64,000 nt of DNA from Candidatus Methanoperedens sp. (lineage in GTDB: Archaea; Halobacteriota; Methanosarcinia; Methanosarcinales; Methanoperedenaceae): positions 100,099-164,098 of the forward strand of contig VEPM01000008.1 in assembly GCA_012026795.1 (NCBI GenBank), in the 5' to 3' direction. Positions 45,886-55,618 of the stretch are shown piece after piece. The translations under genes and the position numbers were made by a program. The notes beneath the pieces were generated by a model, which had not been told where the DNA came from, made no database searches, and saw nothing but the letters and a program-made list of their open reading frames with translations. Numbering within the stretch: the first letter of the stretch is position 1; the number at the start of each line of letters is the position of its first letter.

Positions 45886-46365
45886 TTATAAGTACGCCCT
45901 TGTGAGCCTGTCCTTATGTTCCTTATATTTCCTTCGAAAAGAAGTATCATCCATCATCAGATCAACCTGCTGCTTAAGTTTCTGCTCAAGCTGGGCCTGT
46001 TTACTTGAGAGATGTTCCTTACATAGAAGATTGGATGAATCGGAAGAAAAATTCTGTATCCCTGCCATTATTACTGAAATTTTCCTGTCAATTGGAGTAA
46101 CAGTCCCGAAAGGCACAGGAGACCCGTTTTTCATTATTTTTTCAAGATCGTCATCAAAATTTGATACTTTCATGCCAACAGCTATGGATTCTCCCGGGCT
46201 TACCTCTTCCGATTTTACCTGCCATAATTTTTTATCGCCTGCAATGAAGGTGTCATTATATTCGCGGTTAATGCCGCTTAATACGCGCCATTCCGATTTA
46301 TTTTTGCTCTTATCGTAAGTTTCTTTTATGTTCCCCATCAGGGAACTTACGCTCTTTATCGCCAT
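45886..46365 (-). CDS. Hypothetical protein coupled to AAA ATPase
   Basis: 159 residues from the ATG at 46365, which shares its A with the stop of the AAA gene (TAATG). Mostly soluble; strand-rich N-terminal part (KSEWRVLSGINREYNDTFIAG) and a C-terminal Gln/Lys helix (SKQAQLEQKLKQQVDLMMDD). No family recognised. The overlap with the AAA gene suggests a partner or substrate adaptor of that ATPase. Confidence 0.6.
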   Translation of the reverse strand: MAIKSVSSLMGNIKETYDKSKNKSEWRVLSGINREYNDTFIAGDKKLWQVKSEEVSPGESIAVGMKVSNFDDDLEKIMKNGSPVPFGTVTPIDRKISVIMAGIQNFSSDSSNLLCKEHLSSKQAQLEQKLKQQVDLMMDDTSFRRKYKEHKDRLTRAYL

Positions 46366-47474
46366 TATGCGAACATACCTCTTGGCGGTTCTGACCTTTT
46401 GCAAAACGATTCGGAAAGCGCTGACTCAAAATGTGCCATTGTTACTTTGCCGCCCTCCAGTATGGCTTTATGCAATGCGTTCTTTAGCAATTTTTCGACA
46501 AGATCCCTGCCGGAAAAACCCGGTGTGAGTTTTGCGAGCGCTTCAAGATCCACATCTTTTGCCAGTTTCTTCGGGAACGTTCCAGTATAGAACTTCAATA
46601 TTTCAATCCTTTCCTCAATCGTTGGCAGGGAGAATCCGATTTCCTCTTCAAAACGGCTGCGTATTGCGGAATCAAGCGTATGGAGCATGTTTGTGGCTGC
46701 AATAGTGCATATCCCTTCATGTTCATCTATCCCATCCAGTTCGGTGAGGAGCGAATTTACAATTTCAGATACATCACCGCGGATCTCCTGGTAATTCCTG
46801 TTAAGCGCAATAGCATCAAATTCATCAATAAATATAATGCATGGCGCCATCTCCTCAGCTTTTTCATATAGCTGGTGGATCTGTCGCGCCCCGTCACCAA
46901 CGTATTCCCCGATGAGTTTCGTGGCGCGTACTGGCAGGAAAGTGACATCGGTGGAGGTTGCCAATGCCTTCGCCATCATGGTTTTTCCTGTTCCTGCAGG
47001 TCCGTGGAACAAAATATTCCTGGGTACCCATGTACCGAATTTCTCAGGGCTTTTAAGATAGCTCTCAATAAGCTTACATTTCTGTTTTGCTTTCTCCTGT
47101 CCTATGATATTCTTGAAAGTAACTTCTTTTTTCATTTCAGGGACGAAGAAATCAGTATCATAATCTTCAACAGTGAATTTTGTATTTTCTCCTATCTCAG
47201 AATTATCAGGTTCAACTTCAATTACTTTAAAAGCAAAATCCGGGAACATTCTCCTGTCAAACAGGAAGTCTCCTTTTTTTATTATGAATCCATTCCACTG
47301 CTCTCTTGCATAGAACTCAAATACATCAAGCTCCGAGGTTTCAGGATATTCATGGAACATTCCTTTCAAGGGGTAACCGGCAGGTTTTACTTTTACTGTT
47401 TTTGCTCCTTTACATTTAATGCCGGGCTCGTATTTTGCGCCTTTTTTATTATTTACCCGTTGTTTTGCTCGCAT
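46365..47474 (-). CDS. AAA+ ATPase of the archaeal CDC48/proteasomal-ATPase type
   Basis: 369 residues. N-terminal ~125 residues are a small beta-rich domain. Then the AAA module: Walker A FHGPAGTGKTMMAK, Walker B CIIFIDEFDAIAL, sensor-1 TIAATN, arginine-finger SAIRSRFEEE. A small C-terminal helical lid follows (FSGRDLVEKLLKNALHKAI). It is a stand-alone hexameric unfoldase-like ATPase of unknown substrate. The downstream 159-residue gene is translationally coupled. Confidence 0.83.
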   Translation of the reverse strand: MRAKQRVNNKKGAKYEPGIKCKGAKTVKVKPAGYPLKGMFHEYPETSELDVFEFYAREQWNGFIIKKGDFLFDRRMFPDFAFKVIEVEPDNSEIGENTKFTVEDYDTDFFVPEMKKEVTFKNIIGQEKAKQKCKLIESYLKSPEKFGTWVPRNILFHGPAGTGKTMMAKALATSTDVTFLPVRATKLIGEYVGDGARQIHQLYEKAEEMAPCIIFIDEFDAIALNRNYQEIRGDVSEIVNSLLTELDGIDEHEGICTIAATNMLHTLDSAIRSRFEEEIGFSLPTIEERIEILKFYTGTFPKKLAKDVDLEALAKLTPGFSGRDLVEKLLKNALHKAILEGGKVTMAHFESALSESFCKRSEPPRGMFA

Positions 47475-47515
47475 AATTCAAATATTGTCACTCATCTATT
47501 AAACGATTGCCCTGT

Positions 47516-48538
47516 TTATTGATTCTTCCGGAATTCTTTTATACCTGCGCCTGTGTTTTTCAAAAGGTTTGATGCCAATTCCTGGGATGGCCATGAACCA
47601 AGCCCGCAGTCAGGACCTGCATATTTGATCCTGTCTCCGAATATCGAATATGCCTTTTCAAGCCTTTTTGCGATAATCTGAGGTGTTTCCATCTGTGTTG
47701 TAATTTCGTCTAACTTTGCAGGTTCTTTCCAGACATTCGTGTTGTATTTTTCATTAAGGACCGCGGCCATTCCGAAAATATCAGTACGCGAAACCCCTAC
47801 CCTTAAGAATTTGTCGTAATCCCCGAGGTCTTTTTTATCAATAAGGTCAAGATACGATGGATTGGCAGCAGATTCAACACCGATTATCCCGATTGATGGC
47901 ACCCTGCATACGAGTTTATAATGAAGGGGGGAATGAAGATGGATTTCCGTATCGATTTTATTTAAACCTGATGTTTTTGTGGCAAGGGTAAGAGCCTCTA
48001 TCATATCAGCATCATTGAACATGATCTGCGGGTTTATCCCTATACTTGGCTCATCTATCGAGATAACCGCAATCCGGAATTGTTTTGCATTATCAATGGA
48101 ATTATTGACAAAGCGGTCAATACTTGTTGCGAATGCATCCAGGACATCTTTGTAGGCTGTCCCGCCGAATTGCTTTAAATATAATTCTATCGGACCTGTA
48201 ACGCAAAGCCTTACATTTAATTTCTTTCCGGTTTTTTTTAAATATTGTGCGCCTACGTCTTCCATTGCCGAAAGTTCCATTATTCTTGCCCTGTCCATTC
48301 GGACAATGAGCGGCCCTTCCTGGGCAGATTCATCATTTATGATTTCAAGGAACATCTGGTTCATGTCCCGGAACTGGGGATATGTGGGAACATCCACGCC
48401 AGCATCGATTTTCTGCTGCATCGCACTTTTAAGGATGTCTGGTAATTTCGGATCATTGCCTTTCTTTGCCTGCTCTACCCATTCCCTGCTTATGCCTTTT
48501 GGCAGCGGGAAACTTCCGATATCATCAAAAAGTATCAT
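47516..48538 (-). CDS. Core-MetE-like methionine synthase family protein
   Basis: 340 residues of the MetE C-terminal barrel: LFDDIGSFPLPKGISREW at the start, DEPSIGINPQIMF and AGPDCGLGSWPSQE near the end. These are the zinc-Cys and Met-binding parts of archaeal cobalamin-dependent methionine synthases (core-MetE). The first zinc motif, HxC in MetE, reads HLH here, so the metal site may differ and function should be considered open. If active, it makes methionine from homocysteine with a methylated corrinoid protein. Confidence 0.7.
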   Translation of the reverse strand: MILFDDIGSFPLPKGISREWVEQAKKGNDPKLPDILKSAMQQKIDAGVDVPTYPQFRDMNQMFLEIINDESAQEGPLIVRMDRARIMELSAMEDVGAQYLKKTGKKLNVRLCVTGPIELYLKQFGGTAYKDVLDAFATSIDRFVNNSIDNAKQFRIAVISIDEPSIGINPQIMFNDADMIEALTLATKTSGLNKIDTEIHLHSPLHYKLVCRVPSIGIIGVESAANPSYLDLIDKKDLGDYDKFLRVGVSRTDIFGMAAVLNEKYNTNVWKEPAKLDEITTQMETPQIIAKRLEKAYSIFGDRIKYAGPDCGLGSWPSQELASNLLKNTGAGIKEFRKNQ

Positions 48539-48682
48539 ATGACTATTGATTTCTTTCTATCAGTTTATAGTTATTGAATCTATAAGTTTAAAGTTATTGA
48601 TTTCATGATATCCAGGCAGAAAGAGAAGCCGATTACAGATCATGTAATAATACCAAAATTTTATTTTATAAATAATATAATA

Positions 48683-48786
48683 TCACTAAACGAAATGCTT
48701 ATATAGAATTACAAACAACGAGAATCCCTCGTACAATCACTTGAATTTGTACAGATTATCAGATAAAATTTTAACGGAGGCTTATT
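48683..48786 (+). promoter_or_regulatory. Thermosome promoter and leader
   Basis: CGAAATGCTTATATAGAA (about 48684-48701) is a strong BRE/TATA-like element. A leader of ~65 bases follows with a small ACGAG-AATCC-CTCGT hairpin near 48719-48733. A GGAGGC ribosome-binding site lies directly before the ATG at 48787. The upstream ~140 bases hold nothing else visible. Confidence 0.6.
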
Positions 48787-50442
48787 ATGGCAGGACAATT
48801 AGGAGGACAGCCAATCTTTATTTTAAGAGAAGGCAGTCAAAGAACAAAAGGAAGAGAAGCACAGAATAATAACATAATGGCAGCTAAGGCCGTAGCAGCA
48901 GCAGTAAGGACCACCCTTGGACCAAAAGGAATGGACAAAATGCTCGTTGACTCTATGGGAGATATCGTAATCACCAATGACGGCGCAACCATTCTTAAGG
49001 AAATGGATATCGAACACCCGGCAGCCAAAATGATCGTTGAAGTCGCAAAGACCCAGGATGATGAGGTCGGAGACGGCACAACCACAGCCGCAGTTCTTGC
49101 AGGTGAATTCCTGAAGAATGCAGAAGAACTACTGGAAATGGGAGTACATCCAACAGTTATCGCAAGCGGATACAGGCTTGCTTCAATAAAGGCAAAAGAG
49201 ATCCTTCAAACGCTTGCAAAAAAAGTAACAAATGAAGATAAAGACTTATTATTAAAAATCGCAGCAACTGCAATAACCGGAAAAGGCGCAGAAGCATCAA
49301 AGGATGTTTTCGCAAACCTTACAGTAGATTCCGTATTAGCTGTAGTTGATAGTGAAAACGGCAAGAAAAAAGTTGATGTCGATGATATAAAAGTCGAGAA
49401 GAAAGTAGGCGGAAGTGTTGAAGATTCAGAATTGATCGAGGGCATGGTAATTGATAAGGAAAGAGTCCATACCAACATGCCAAAGAAAATCACTGATGCC
49501 AGGATACTGCTCCTGAACGAAGCACTTGAGATCAAGAAGACCGAAGTTGACGCGGAGATCTCAATAAAATCACCCGACCAGCTCCAGTTATTCCTTGACC
49601 AGGAAGAGCAGATGATACATGACATGGTCACAAAGGTAATTGACTCAGGCGCTAACGTCCTGTTCGTGCAAAAAGGAATTGATGATATTGCCCAGCATTA
49701 TCTCGCAAAAGCCGGAATATATGCAGCAAGGCGTGTAAAGAAGAGCGATATGGATAAACTTGCACGCGCAACAGGCGCCAAGATCCTGACAAGCCTCAAA
49801 GAAATAACTGATTCCGATCTTGGAAAAGCAGGTCTTGTCGAGGAAAAGAAGATCGGCGACGAAGCCATGACATACATAACAGAGTGTAATAATCCGAAAG
49901 CAGTCTCAATAATCCTTCGCGGCGGAACAGAACACGTAGCCGATGAAGCAGAGCGTGCATTACATGACGCACTTCGCGTTGTGGGCGTTGCAATAGAAGA
50001 TGAGACACTTGTAGCAGGCGGAGGCTCACCTGAAATTGAACTTGCACTGCGCCTGCGTGAATACGCAAGCACCTTGAAAGGCAGGGAACAGTTAGCAGTT
50101 GCCAAGTTCTCTGAAGCGCTTGAAGTTATCCCGAGAACACTTGCAGAGAATGCGGGTCTTGACCCTATCAACATGCTTGTTGAAATGAGAAGCCAGCATG
50201 AAAAGGGCAATAAGACAGCAGGTCTTAATGTGTTCACAGGTAAAGTCGTGGATATGTGGAAAGAAGGCGTTGTAGAGCCACTCAGAGTAAAGACCCAGGC
50301 TATCAGTTCCGGCACTGAAGCAGCCACCATGATCCTTCGCATTGACGATGTACTGTCCAGCAAATCCACGCCAGGAGGCGGCATGCCACCAGGCGGACCC
50401 GGAGGCATGGGTGATATGGGCGGTATGGGCGGAATGGATTAA
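48787..50442 (+). CDS. Thermosome subunit (group II chaperonin)
   Basis: 551 residues: [26 protein letters not shown] and [15 protein letters not shown] (ATP site), [17 protein letters not shown] and the GGM-rich tail ([16 protein letters not shown]). It assembles into a two-ring archaeal chaperonin that folds proteins with ATP. A strong terminator follows. Only one subunit gene is seen here. Confidence 0.95.
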   Translation: MAGQLGGQPIFILREGSQRTKGREAQNNNIMAAKAVAAAVRTTLGPKGMDKMLVDSMGDIVITNDGATILKEMDIEHPAAKMIVEVAKTQDDEVGDGTTTAAVLAGEFLKNAEELLEMGVHPTVIASGYRLASIKAKEILQTLAKKVTNEDKDLLLKIAATAITGKGAEASKDVFANLTVDSVLAVVDSENGKKKVDVDDIKVEKKVGGSVEDSELIEGMVIDKERVHTNMPKKITDARILLLNEALEIKKTEVDAEISIKSPDQLQLFLDQEEQMIHDMVTKVIDSGANVLFVQKGIDDIAQHYLAKAGIYAARRVKKSDMDKLARATGAKILTSLKEITDSDLGKAGLVEEKKIGDEAMTYITECNNPKAVSIILRGGTEHVADEAERALHDALRVVGVAIEDETLVAGGGSPEIELALRLREYASTLKGREQLAVAKFSEALEVIPRTLAENAGLDPINMLVEMRSQHEKGNKTAGLNVFTGKVVDMWKEGVVEPLRVKTQAISSGTEAATMILRIDDVLSSKSTPGGGMPPGGPGGMGDMGGMGGMD

Positions 50443-50470
50443 AAGCGGGTATTTCCCGCTTTCTTTTTTT
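50442..50470 (+). terminator. Strong hairpin-T terminator after thermosome
   Basis: AAAGCGGG (50442-50449), loop TATTT, CCCGCTTT (50455-50462), then C and seven T. An intrinsic-type terminator: eight-bp stem with a U-tract. Confidence 0.8.
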
Positions 50471-50480
50471 AGTGGTTCTT

Positions 50481-51620
50481 ATGGATATTCTTGATACTTC
50501 TGCACATTCCAGGGAAGAATCAGTGAGGATTCTCTCCAGAGAACTTGAAAAAAATCCTATTTTAATGTTAACGGGTCCCCAGGGAGGAGGAAAGACCACT
50601 CTTGCTATAAAATTACTTTCGGAGAATGTCGGGGCTTATCTTGAAGGGAGAGGCCGGGCGGCCCAGCCTGTTGTTCTTATAAGGAAAGACCTTGTTGAAA
50701 AAATGAAGGGTGAGCTTTATGAAAAAAGAAAGCTTCCCATATTTGAAGGGGATGAGCCTGTTTACGTTGATGTTTCTGTTTATGACCAGATAAAATTATT
50801 AGTTGAAAATATTTTTGATGTAATGGAACTTGGGGAGCCAGAACTTATCAGGGAGATTACCCTGCTAACTAAAAAAATGGGTATTGTTCCAAAGGCGATC
50901 GAGCTTGTGGCAAGTGATGATGAGCTTGTTAAAAGAAGACTTGCAAGGCATCTTGATGCAAAGGAACGTCTTTCTACCCTGATCGAAAAAGAGAAAAAGT
51001 ATGGTATCGAATCAAATCTCTGGGGAATCCAGGGAGCAAAAATCACAGACGTCATTAATCGTGAAGGTGTGGCAGATTATGATGAAGACCAGATATCAAG
51101 GACTGTCAGGGATTTTGACAGGATAATCCCTACAAAAGATCTGACTCTGGAAGATTGTCTCCGGAAGATGATCGAAATATCAAATAATGAAAATAAAGAG
51201 AGTGGTTTTCTTGTCGAACACTCGGATAAAGAGGATAAAATAATAAGCGACCTTATAGTGGGAAAAGGTGCTAATTCCATAATTGGGGTAACGCTTCTTG
51301 AAATATATGTGGGTTTTCGCCAGAACAGGTCTCTTTATCGTGCTTATAAACATGCAAAAGAAGGAAAACTTGAAGTCATTCATTCATACACACCAGCGCT
51401 TCAGGAATTAGAGTACAATGCAAATCCCTGGAATCCTCCTTTAAGTATTGAAATCCCGGTATTATCCACGGCTGATCTTGCGGCTTCGGAAAGGTTTGAC
51501 ATAATGGTTTCTGTGATCAGGCCAGATGGGGTCGTGGAATCCTCAAGCAAGAAAAGGAAAAAAGAGCTGGAAGAGATCATTGAAGGGATTTTTGGGGAAG
51601 AGGATTCCTCTACGGAATAA
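50481..51620 (+). CDS. P-loop ATPase-like protein of unknown function
   Basis: 379 residues from the ATG at 50481. Walker A GPQGGGKTTLAI near the start. Later regions carry KMGIVPKAIELV, a mostly helical middle (ERLSTLIEKEKKYGI) and a charged tail (SSSKKRKKELEEIIEGIFG). No convincing Walker B is seen. The family is not recognised. It follows the thermosome terminator on the same strand and could be transcribed by read-through or its own weak promoter. Confidence 0.55.
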   Translation: MDILDTSAHSREESVRILSRELEKNPILMLTGPQGGGKTTLAIKLLSENVGAYLEGRGRAAQPVVLIRKDLVEKMKGELYEKRKLPIFEGDEPVYVDVSVYDQIKLLVENIFDVMELGEPELIREITLLTKKMGIVPKAIELVASDDELVKRRLARHLDAKERLSTLIEKEKKYGIESNLWGIQGAKITDVINREGVADYDEDQISRTVRDFDRIIPTKDLTLEDCLRKMIEISNNENKESGFLVEHSDKEDKIISDLIVGKGANSIIGVTLLEIYVGFRQNRSLYRAYKHAKEGKLEVIHSYTPALQELEYNANPWNPPLSIEIPVLSTADLAASERFDIMVSVIRPDGVVESSSKKRKKELEEIIEGIFGEEDSSTE

Positions 51621-51702
51621 CACTTTTCCCACCATCGTAATGAATAATGTAGCAAAATTTATTAACTATAATAAGGTGTTTAAAAAAAAGGTGTATCAAG
51701 AA

Positions 51703-51750
51703 ATGCCATCTTATTTATTATGTATTATGCCTGCCGGAAGGCGGGTATGA
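51703..51750 (+). CDS. Possible 15-codon leader peptide before wecB
   Basis: ATG at 51703 with AAGGTG (51688-51693) upstream; 15 codons (MPSYLLCIMPAGRRV), the TGA overlapping the wecB ATG (ATGA). Its end covers a six-bp hairpin CCTGCC-GGAA-GGCGGG (51730-51745) that contains the only Shine-Dalgarno-like sequence for wecB. Translation of the leader would open the hairpin and deliver ribosomes to wecB. Confidence 0.3.
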   Translation: MPSYLLCIMPAGRRV

Positions 51751-52811
51751 TCGCCATTATCCTGGGGACGCGGCCTGAGATCATCAAGATGAGCCCTGTG
51801 ATAAGGGAATTACAGAAACAGGATACTGATCATTTCATTCTGCATACCGGCCAGCATTATTCTTATAATATGGACAGGGTATTTTTTGAGCAGCTAAATC
51901 TCCCCGAAGCGAAATATAATCTTGACGCAGGATCAGGGATGCATGGTGAACAGACAGGGAAGATGCTTGCAGGGATAGAAAAAGTGCTTATAAAGGAAGA
52001 GCCCGAAGCAGTACTTGTGCAGGGTGATACTAATACAGTCCTGGCAGGCGCTCTTGCTGCCTCGAAACTTCACATAAATGTAGGGCATGTGGAAGCAGGA
52101 CTGAGAAGCTACGACAGTCGAATGCCAGAAGAGATAAACAGGGTACTGGCCGACCATTGTTCTGATTATCTGTTTGCGCCTACCGAGAAGTCAAGAAAGA
52201 TACTTTTGAATGAGGGTATAAGAGAAGAGAAGATCTTTGTGACCGGAAATACAGTCGTTGATGCTATTAACCAAAACCTTGCGCTTTCAAAAAGTAATTT
52301 GATGAGGGATATTGGATTGAAGACAAAAAAGTACATTCTTGTAACTGCCCACCGCGAGGAAAATGTTGATGATCCCAGAAGATTCAAGGGAATCATGGAA
52401 GGCGTAAAAATTGTTTCAGAGGAGCTTGATATGCCTGTTGTTTATCCCATCCATCCGAGATCCAGGAAGATGATGGGAAAATTCGGTTTGAATCTGAATG
52501 GTGATAGCAAGATCATCGAACCGCAGGACTATCTTAATTTTCTCCAGCTTGAGGCGAATGCGAGACTGGTATTGACGGACTCAGGTGGATTGCAGGAGGA
52601 AACATGTATCCTTGGTGTGCCCTGCGTGACATTAAGGGACAACACTGAGAGACCTGAGACTGTTGAGGTTGGGGCTAATTTGCTGGCTGGCACTGAACCT
52701 GAGATGATCGCAAAATGTGCACGGAGCATGCTTGAAAGGGGCAATGGATGGATGAATCCTTTTGGGGATGGGAGGGCAGCAGAGAGGATCATACAAAAAA
52801 TGATAACTTAA
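51747..52811 (+). CDS. wecB: UDP-N-acetylglucosamine 2-epimerase
   Basis: 354 residues from the ATG at 51747 (MIAIILGTRPEIIKMSP). The family motifs GQHYSYNMDR, VQGDTNTVLAGALAA, HVEAGLRSYDSRMPEE, and LTDSGGLQEE near the end are all present. It interconverts UDP-GlcNAc and UDP-ManNAc for surface glycan synthesis. First of the envelope gene group that runs to 62 kb. Confidence 0.9.
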   Translation: MIAIILGTRPEIIKMSPVIRELQKQDTDHFILHTGQHYSYNMDRVFFEQLNLPEAKYNLDAGSGMHGEQTGKMLAGIEKVLIKEEPEAVLVQGDTNTVLAGALAASKLHINVGHVEAGLRSYDSRMPEEINRVLADHCSDYLFAPTEKSRKILLNEGIREEKIFVTGNTVVDAINQNLALSKSNLMRDIGLKTKKYILVTAHREENVDDPRRFKGIMEGVKIVSEELDMPVVYPIHPRSRKMMGKFGLNLNGDSKIIEPQDYLNFLQLEANARLVLTDSGGLQEETCILGVPCVTLRDNTERPETVEVGANLLAGTEPEMIAKCARSMLERGNGWMNPFGDGRAAERIIQKMIT

Positions 52812-52871
52812 GTTGAAGCCCTCATGCTGACAACAGAAAGATAATAATGGTTTAAAGCCCTACTAAGGGAC

Positions 52872-53720
52872 ATGACAAGATTCAGTGATCTTAAGGTAGT
52901 TGTATTTTTACAAATCATGATGGTTTTGTTCGTGCTGCTTCCTCCTCTGGATATGACCCCCATCAGAACAATACTTGGAGTTCCGGTAATCCTGTTTCTT
53001 CCAGGCTATGCCCTGATCGCTGCTCTTTTTCCAGGAAAGAAGGATCTTGATGGCATAGAAAGGATCGCTTTAAGTTTTGGCCTGAGTATTGCCGTAGTCC
53101 CGCTAATAGGTCTGATATTGAATTTTACCCCTTTCGGAATACGACTATTTCCTGTTCTTATCAGTATCTCTTTTTTTACCCTGATAATGTGCGTGATTAC
53201 TTATTACAGGCGGTCGAAATTACCTGAGGACGAAGTTTACGGATTTAACTTCAAGAGTATTTACCCCATGGCTAAAGAGATGTTAAATGGAGATACAAAG
53301 CTGGATAAAATCCTCTCGGTAATACTTGTTCTTTCAATTGTTGTTTCGGTAATCATATTGGTCTATGTGATCATTTCCCCGATACAGGGAGAGAAATTTA
53401 CTGAATTTTATATTCTTGGAAATGAAGGAAAAGCTGACAATTATCCAACTATCATTACATCAGGAAATAACAGTAGTCTGATAGTTGGCATAGTAAATCA
53501 TGAGTATAGTCCTGAGAATTATACTCTTTTAATCACACTTGAAAATAATACTTTAAGCAGAAAAGATATACGACTTGTACATAATTCTACATGGGAGGAA
53601 AGAACATATTTTACACCGGAAATAAAAGGCAATAACCTGAAACTTGATTTTTTGCTTTATAAAGGGGATAATTTAACAGCACCATATCGGGATTTGCATC
53701 TATGGGTGAATGTGACCTGA
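52872..53720 (+). CDS. DUF1616 membrane protein
   Basis: 282 residues: four hydrophobic segments in the N-terminal half, with the DUF1616-type ILFLPGYALIAALFPGKKDLDGIERIALSFGLSI region. A further membrane segment (about residues 150-175) leads to a C-terminal outside domain with beta-strand repeats and Asn-Thr-rich stretches (ENYTLLITLENNTLS). The same extracellular domain type is found in the 59710-60135 protein. Function unknown; common in Methanosarcinales surface gene clusters. Confidence 0.8.
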   Translation: MTRFSDLKVVVFLQIMMVLFVLLPPLDMTPIRTILGVPVILFLPGYALIAALFPGKKDLDGIERIALSFGLSIAVVPLIGLILNFTPFGIRLFPVLISISFFTLIMCVITYYRRSKLPEDEVYGFNFKSIYPMAKEMLNGDTKLDKILSVILVLSIVVSVIILVYVIISPIQGEKFTEFYILGNEGKADNYPTIITSGNNSSLIVGIVNHEYSPENYTLLITLENNTLSRKDIRLVHNSTWEERTYFTPEIKGNNLKLDFLLYKGDNLTAPYRDLHLWVNVT

Positions 53721-53742
53721 AATATTTGAGTCCAAATTATAC

Positions 53743-54882
53743 TTATATCCTCAGGTATTCGCCTTCCACACACTCTGCAATCTTATCCCACGAATGATTT
53801 TCGATAATATATTTTCGTGCATTTATCCCGATCTCATTTAACTTCTTTTTATCCAGGAGAAGTTCCACGATCCCTTCTCCAAGGCGATCAACGTTTGCTA
53901 TTAAGCCATTTTTTCCATTAAGTATCTCTGAAAGTCCCCAGGCGCCTGTTGCAACGACAGGTTTACACATTGCCATCGCTTCAAGCATAAATATGCTCGA
54001 AGCTTCTACTATACTGGGCAATACCGCGAGATCTGTAATTGCAATGTATCCTGCAATATCTTTATGAGGTATGGAGCCCAGAAATTCAACATTGTTTTCT
54101 ATCCCAAGTTTTTTAGCCATATCCATTAAATTACTGCGTTCCGGACCATCGCCTATGATAAGAAGCCTGCATTCAACATTCCTGAGTATATATGGCATAA
54201 CACTTAGAAGCCTGTCCAATCCATTTTTCTTAACAAGCCTTCTTGCCGATAGTATTACTGGAAATGGGTAACCTGGAACAGTCTTTTTTATCGCGGGATT
54301 AAACTCCTGGCAATCCACACCATTATATATTACGCGGATCTTCTTTTTATCAGCCCCCCAGCTGATGACCTGTCTTGCGAAATATTCTCCCGTGTGGATC
54401 TGCAAACCGGATAAATGAGCAAGTGCAGGGGCTAATATGCGTTCTGCGCTCTTATATAATAAAGCAGACAGAGGATTTACCAGTGAATCCCATTCAGGGT
54501 AGTAAGACCCATGGATAGTATTGACAGCAGCCCCGTTATATTTTCGTGCAAGGATATTCGCTGCTATCCCTGATGTATAAATATGTCCGTGATATATGTC
54601 ATAGCCTTTTAGATCTTTTGAAAGCACAACAGGAAGAAACATGGCCTGCCGTGTTAATGACAGGCCGTCACGAGAGTGTATTTTTTTAATAACATTTCCG
54701 ATATCCAGATAGATGAACTTCACACCATCTTTTTTGATTTCTTTGCAGGGGGAATCTGCGCCCGAGATGACTGTTACCTCATGTCCTCTTTTTACAAGGT
54801 GGCGTGATAGTTCAAAGATGGCAGTTTCAACCCCTCCAATACGGTTTAATGGGTCAAGTTCATATATCTGAAGAATTTTCAT
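53743..54882 (-). CDS. GT4-family glycosyltransferase
   Basis: 379 residues from the ATG at 54882 after CGGAGA. Acceptor domain with NRIGGVETAIFELSRHL, donor domain with SARRLVKKNGLDRLLSV and the EX7E-type motif EASSIFMLEAMAMCKPVVATG. Donor and acceptor unknown. Its start overlaps the deacetylase gene by 23 bases; third gene of the coupled minus-strand operon. Confidence 0.85.
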   Translation of the reverse strand: MKILQIYELDPLNRIGGVETAIFELSRHLVKRGHEVTVISGADSPCKEIKKDGVKFIYLDIGNVIKKIHSRDGLSLTRQAMFLPVVLSKDLKGYDIYHGHIYTSGIAANILARKYNGAAVNTIHGSYYPEWDSLVNPLSALLYKSAERILAPALAHLSGLQIHTGEYFARQVISWGADKKKIRVIYNGVDCQEFNPAIKKTVPGYPFPVILSARRLVKKNGLDRLLSVMPYILRNVECRLLIIGDGPERSNLMDMAKKLGIENNVEFLGSIPHKDIAGYIAITDLAVLPSIVEASSIFMLEAMAMCKPVVATGAWGLSEILNGKNGLIANVDRLGEGIVELLLDKKKLNEIGINARKYIIENHSWDKIAECVEGEYLRI

Positions 54883-55618
54883 ATATCTCCGAGAGAGTTT
54901 TTGTGCCTCCGACAAACTTCAGGATTATTTCAAAAAGGTTCTTTCTGAATATGGGATCACATGACGGATGAATGTAAAAAACAGAATATTTCCCGCCGCA
55001 AATTTCTTTTATCCTGCCAAGTATTTCATTCCCGTCACCTGGCAATTCGCATAGTGAGGGCAAACTAACAGGTACCTGGGGAGTCTTTTGTTTATGATTC
55101 TTTACTTCCGGATAAAATATCCTGTTACCATAAAAGTCACTTGAATAATCAAACCCGAACTCATCAAGCGCGATAAGAAACAGGTCGCTGGTTTTAAAAC
55201 CGGGGGATGCAAAACATCCTGGTTTGTATCCAAATTCATGCTCAAAAAGATCACTACCTTTTGAGATCATACCTGAAATATCCTCTTTGCTTTTCCGGTC
55301 AAGGAAATTCATCCATTCGTAATGCATGTATCCATGAAGCCCTATTTCGTGGCTGCTATCAAGCAGTAGCTTCAAATTGCGGTGTGCTTCCACATGTTTT
55401 TTTAATATGGATTGGCAAAGACCCGGAATGTATCTTTTTAAGGGTATCTTGTAAATATTTTTGCCTGAGTAATGAAAAGCATTCCGAAGTGTTTCGTCAG
55501 GACCTGTGGTAATAAAAAATGTAGCCTTTGAATCGTATTTCTCAAGAGTATCGAGAAGGTCGGGGATAGCAACCGCATCAGCAATACTATCAATATCGAT
55601 TCTGAGCCCTACATTCAT
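54860..55618 (-). CDS. Polysaccharide deacetylase-family protein (ArnD-like)
   Basis: 252 residues from the ATG at 55618 (MNVGLRIDIDSIADAVAIPDL). NodB fold: GLRIDID catalytic Asp, KATFFITTGPDE, HEIGLHGYMHYEWMN with the metal His, CFASPGFKTSD, and a late YIHPSCDP. The pattern is closest to ArnD-type deformylases/deacetylases. It likely removes an N-acyl group from a lipid-linked sugar. Start overlaps the CPBP stop (ATGA) and the next GT4 gene by 23 bases. Confidence 0.8.
   Translation of the reverse strand: MNVGLRIDIDSIADAVAIPDLLDTLEKYDSKATFFITTGPDETLRNAFHYSGKNIYKIPLKRYIPGLCQSILKKHVEAHRNLKLLLDSSHEIGLHGYMHYEWMNFLDRKSKEDISGMISKGSDLFEHEFGYKPGCFASPGFKTSDLFLIALDEFGFDYSSDFYGNRIFYPEVKNHKQKTPQVPVSLPSLCELPGDGNEILGRIKEICGGKYSVFYIHPSCDPIFRKNLFEIILKFVGGTKTLSEIYENSSDI

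Noticed and set aside
49698..50408. 236-codon open frame antisense to the thermosome gene
   Set aside because: It is a shadow of the strongly coding thermosome frame; the protein is Ser/Pro/Thr-rich without a family.
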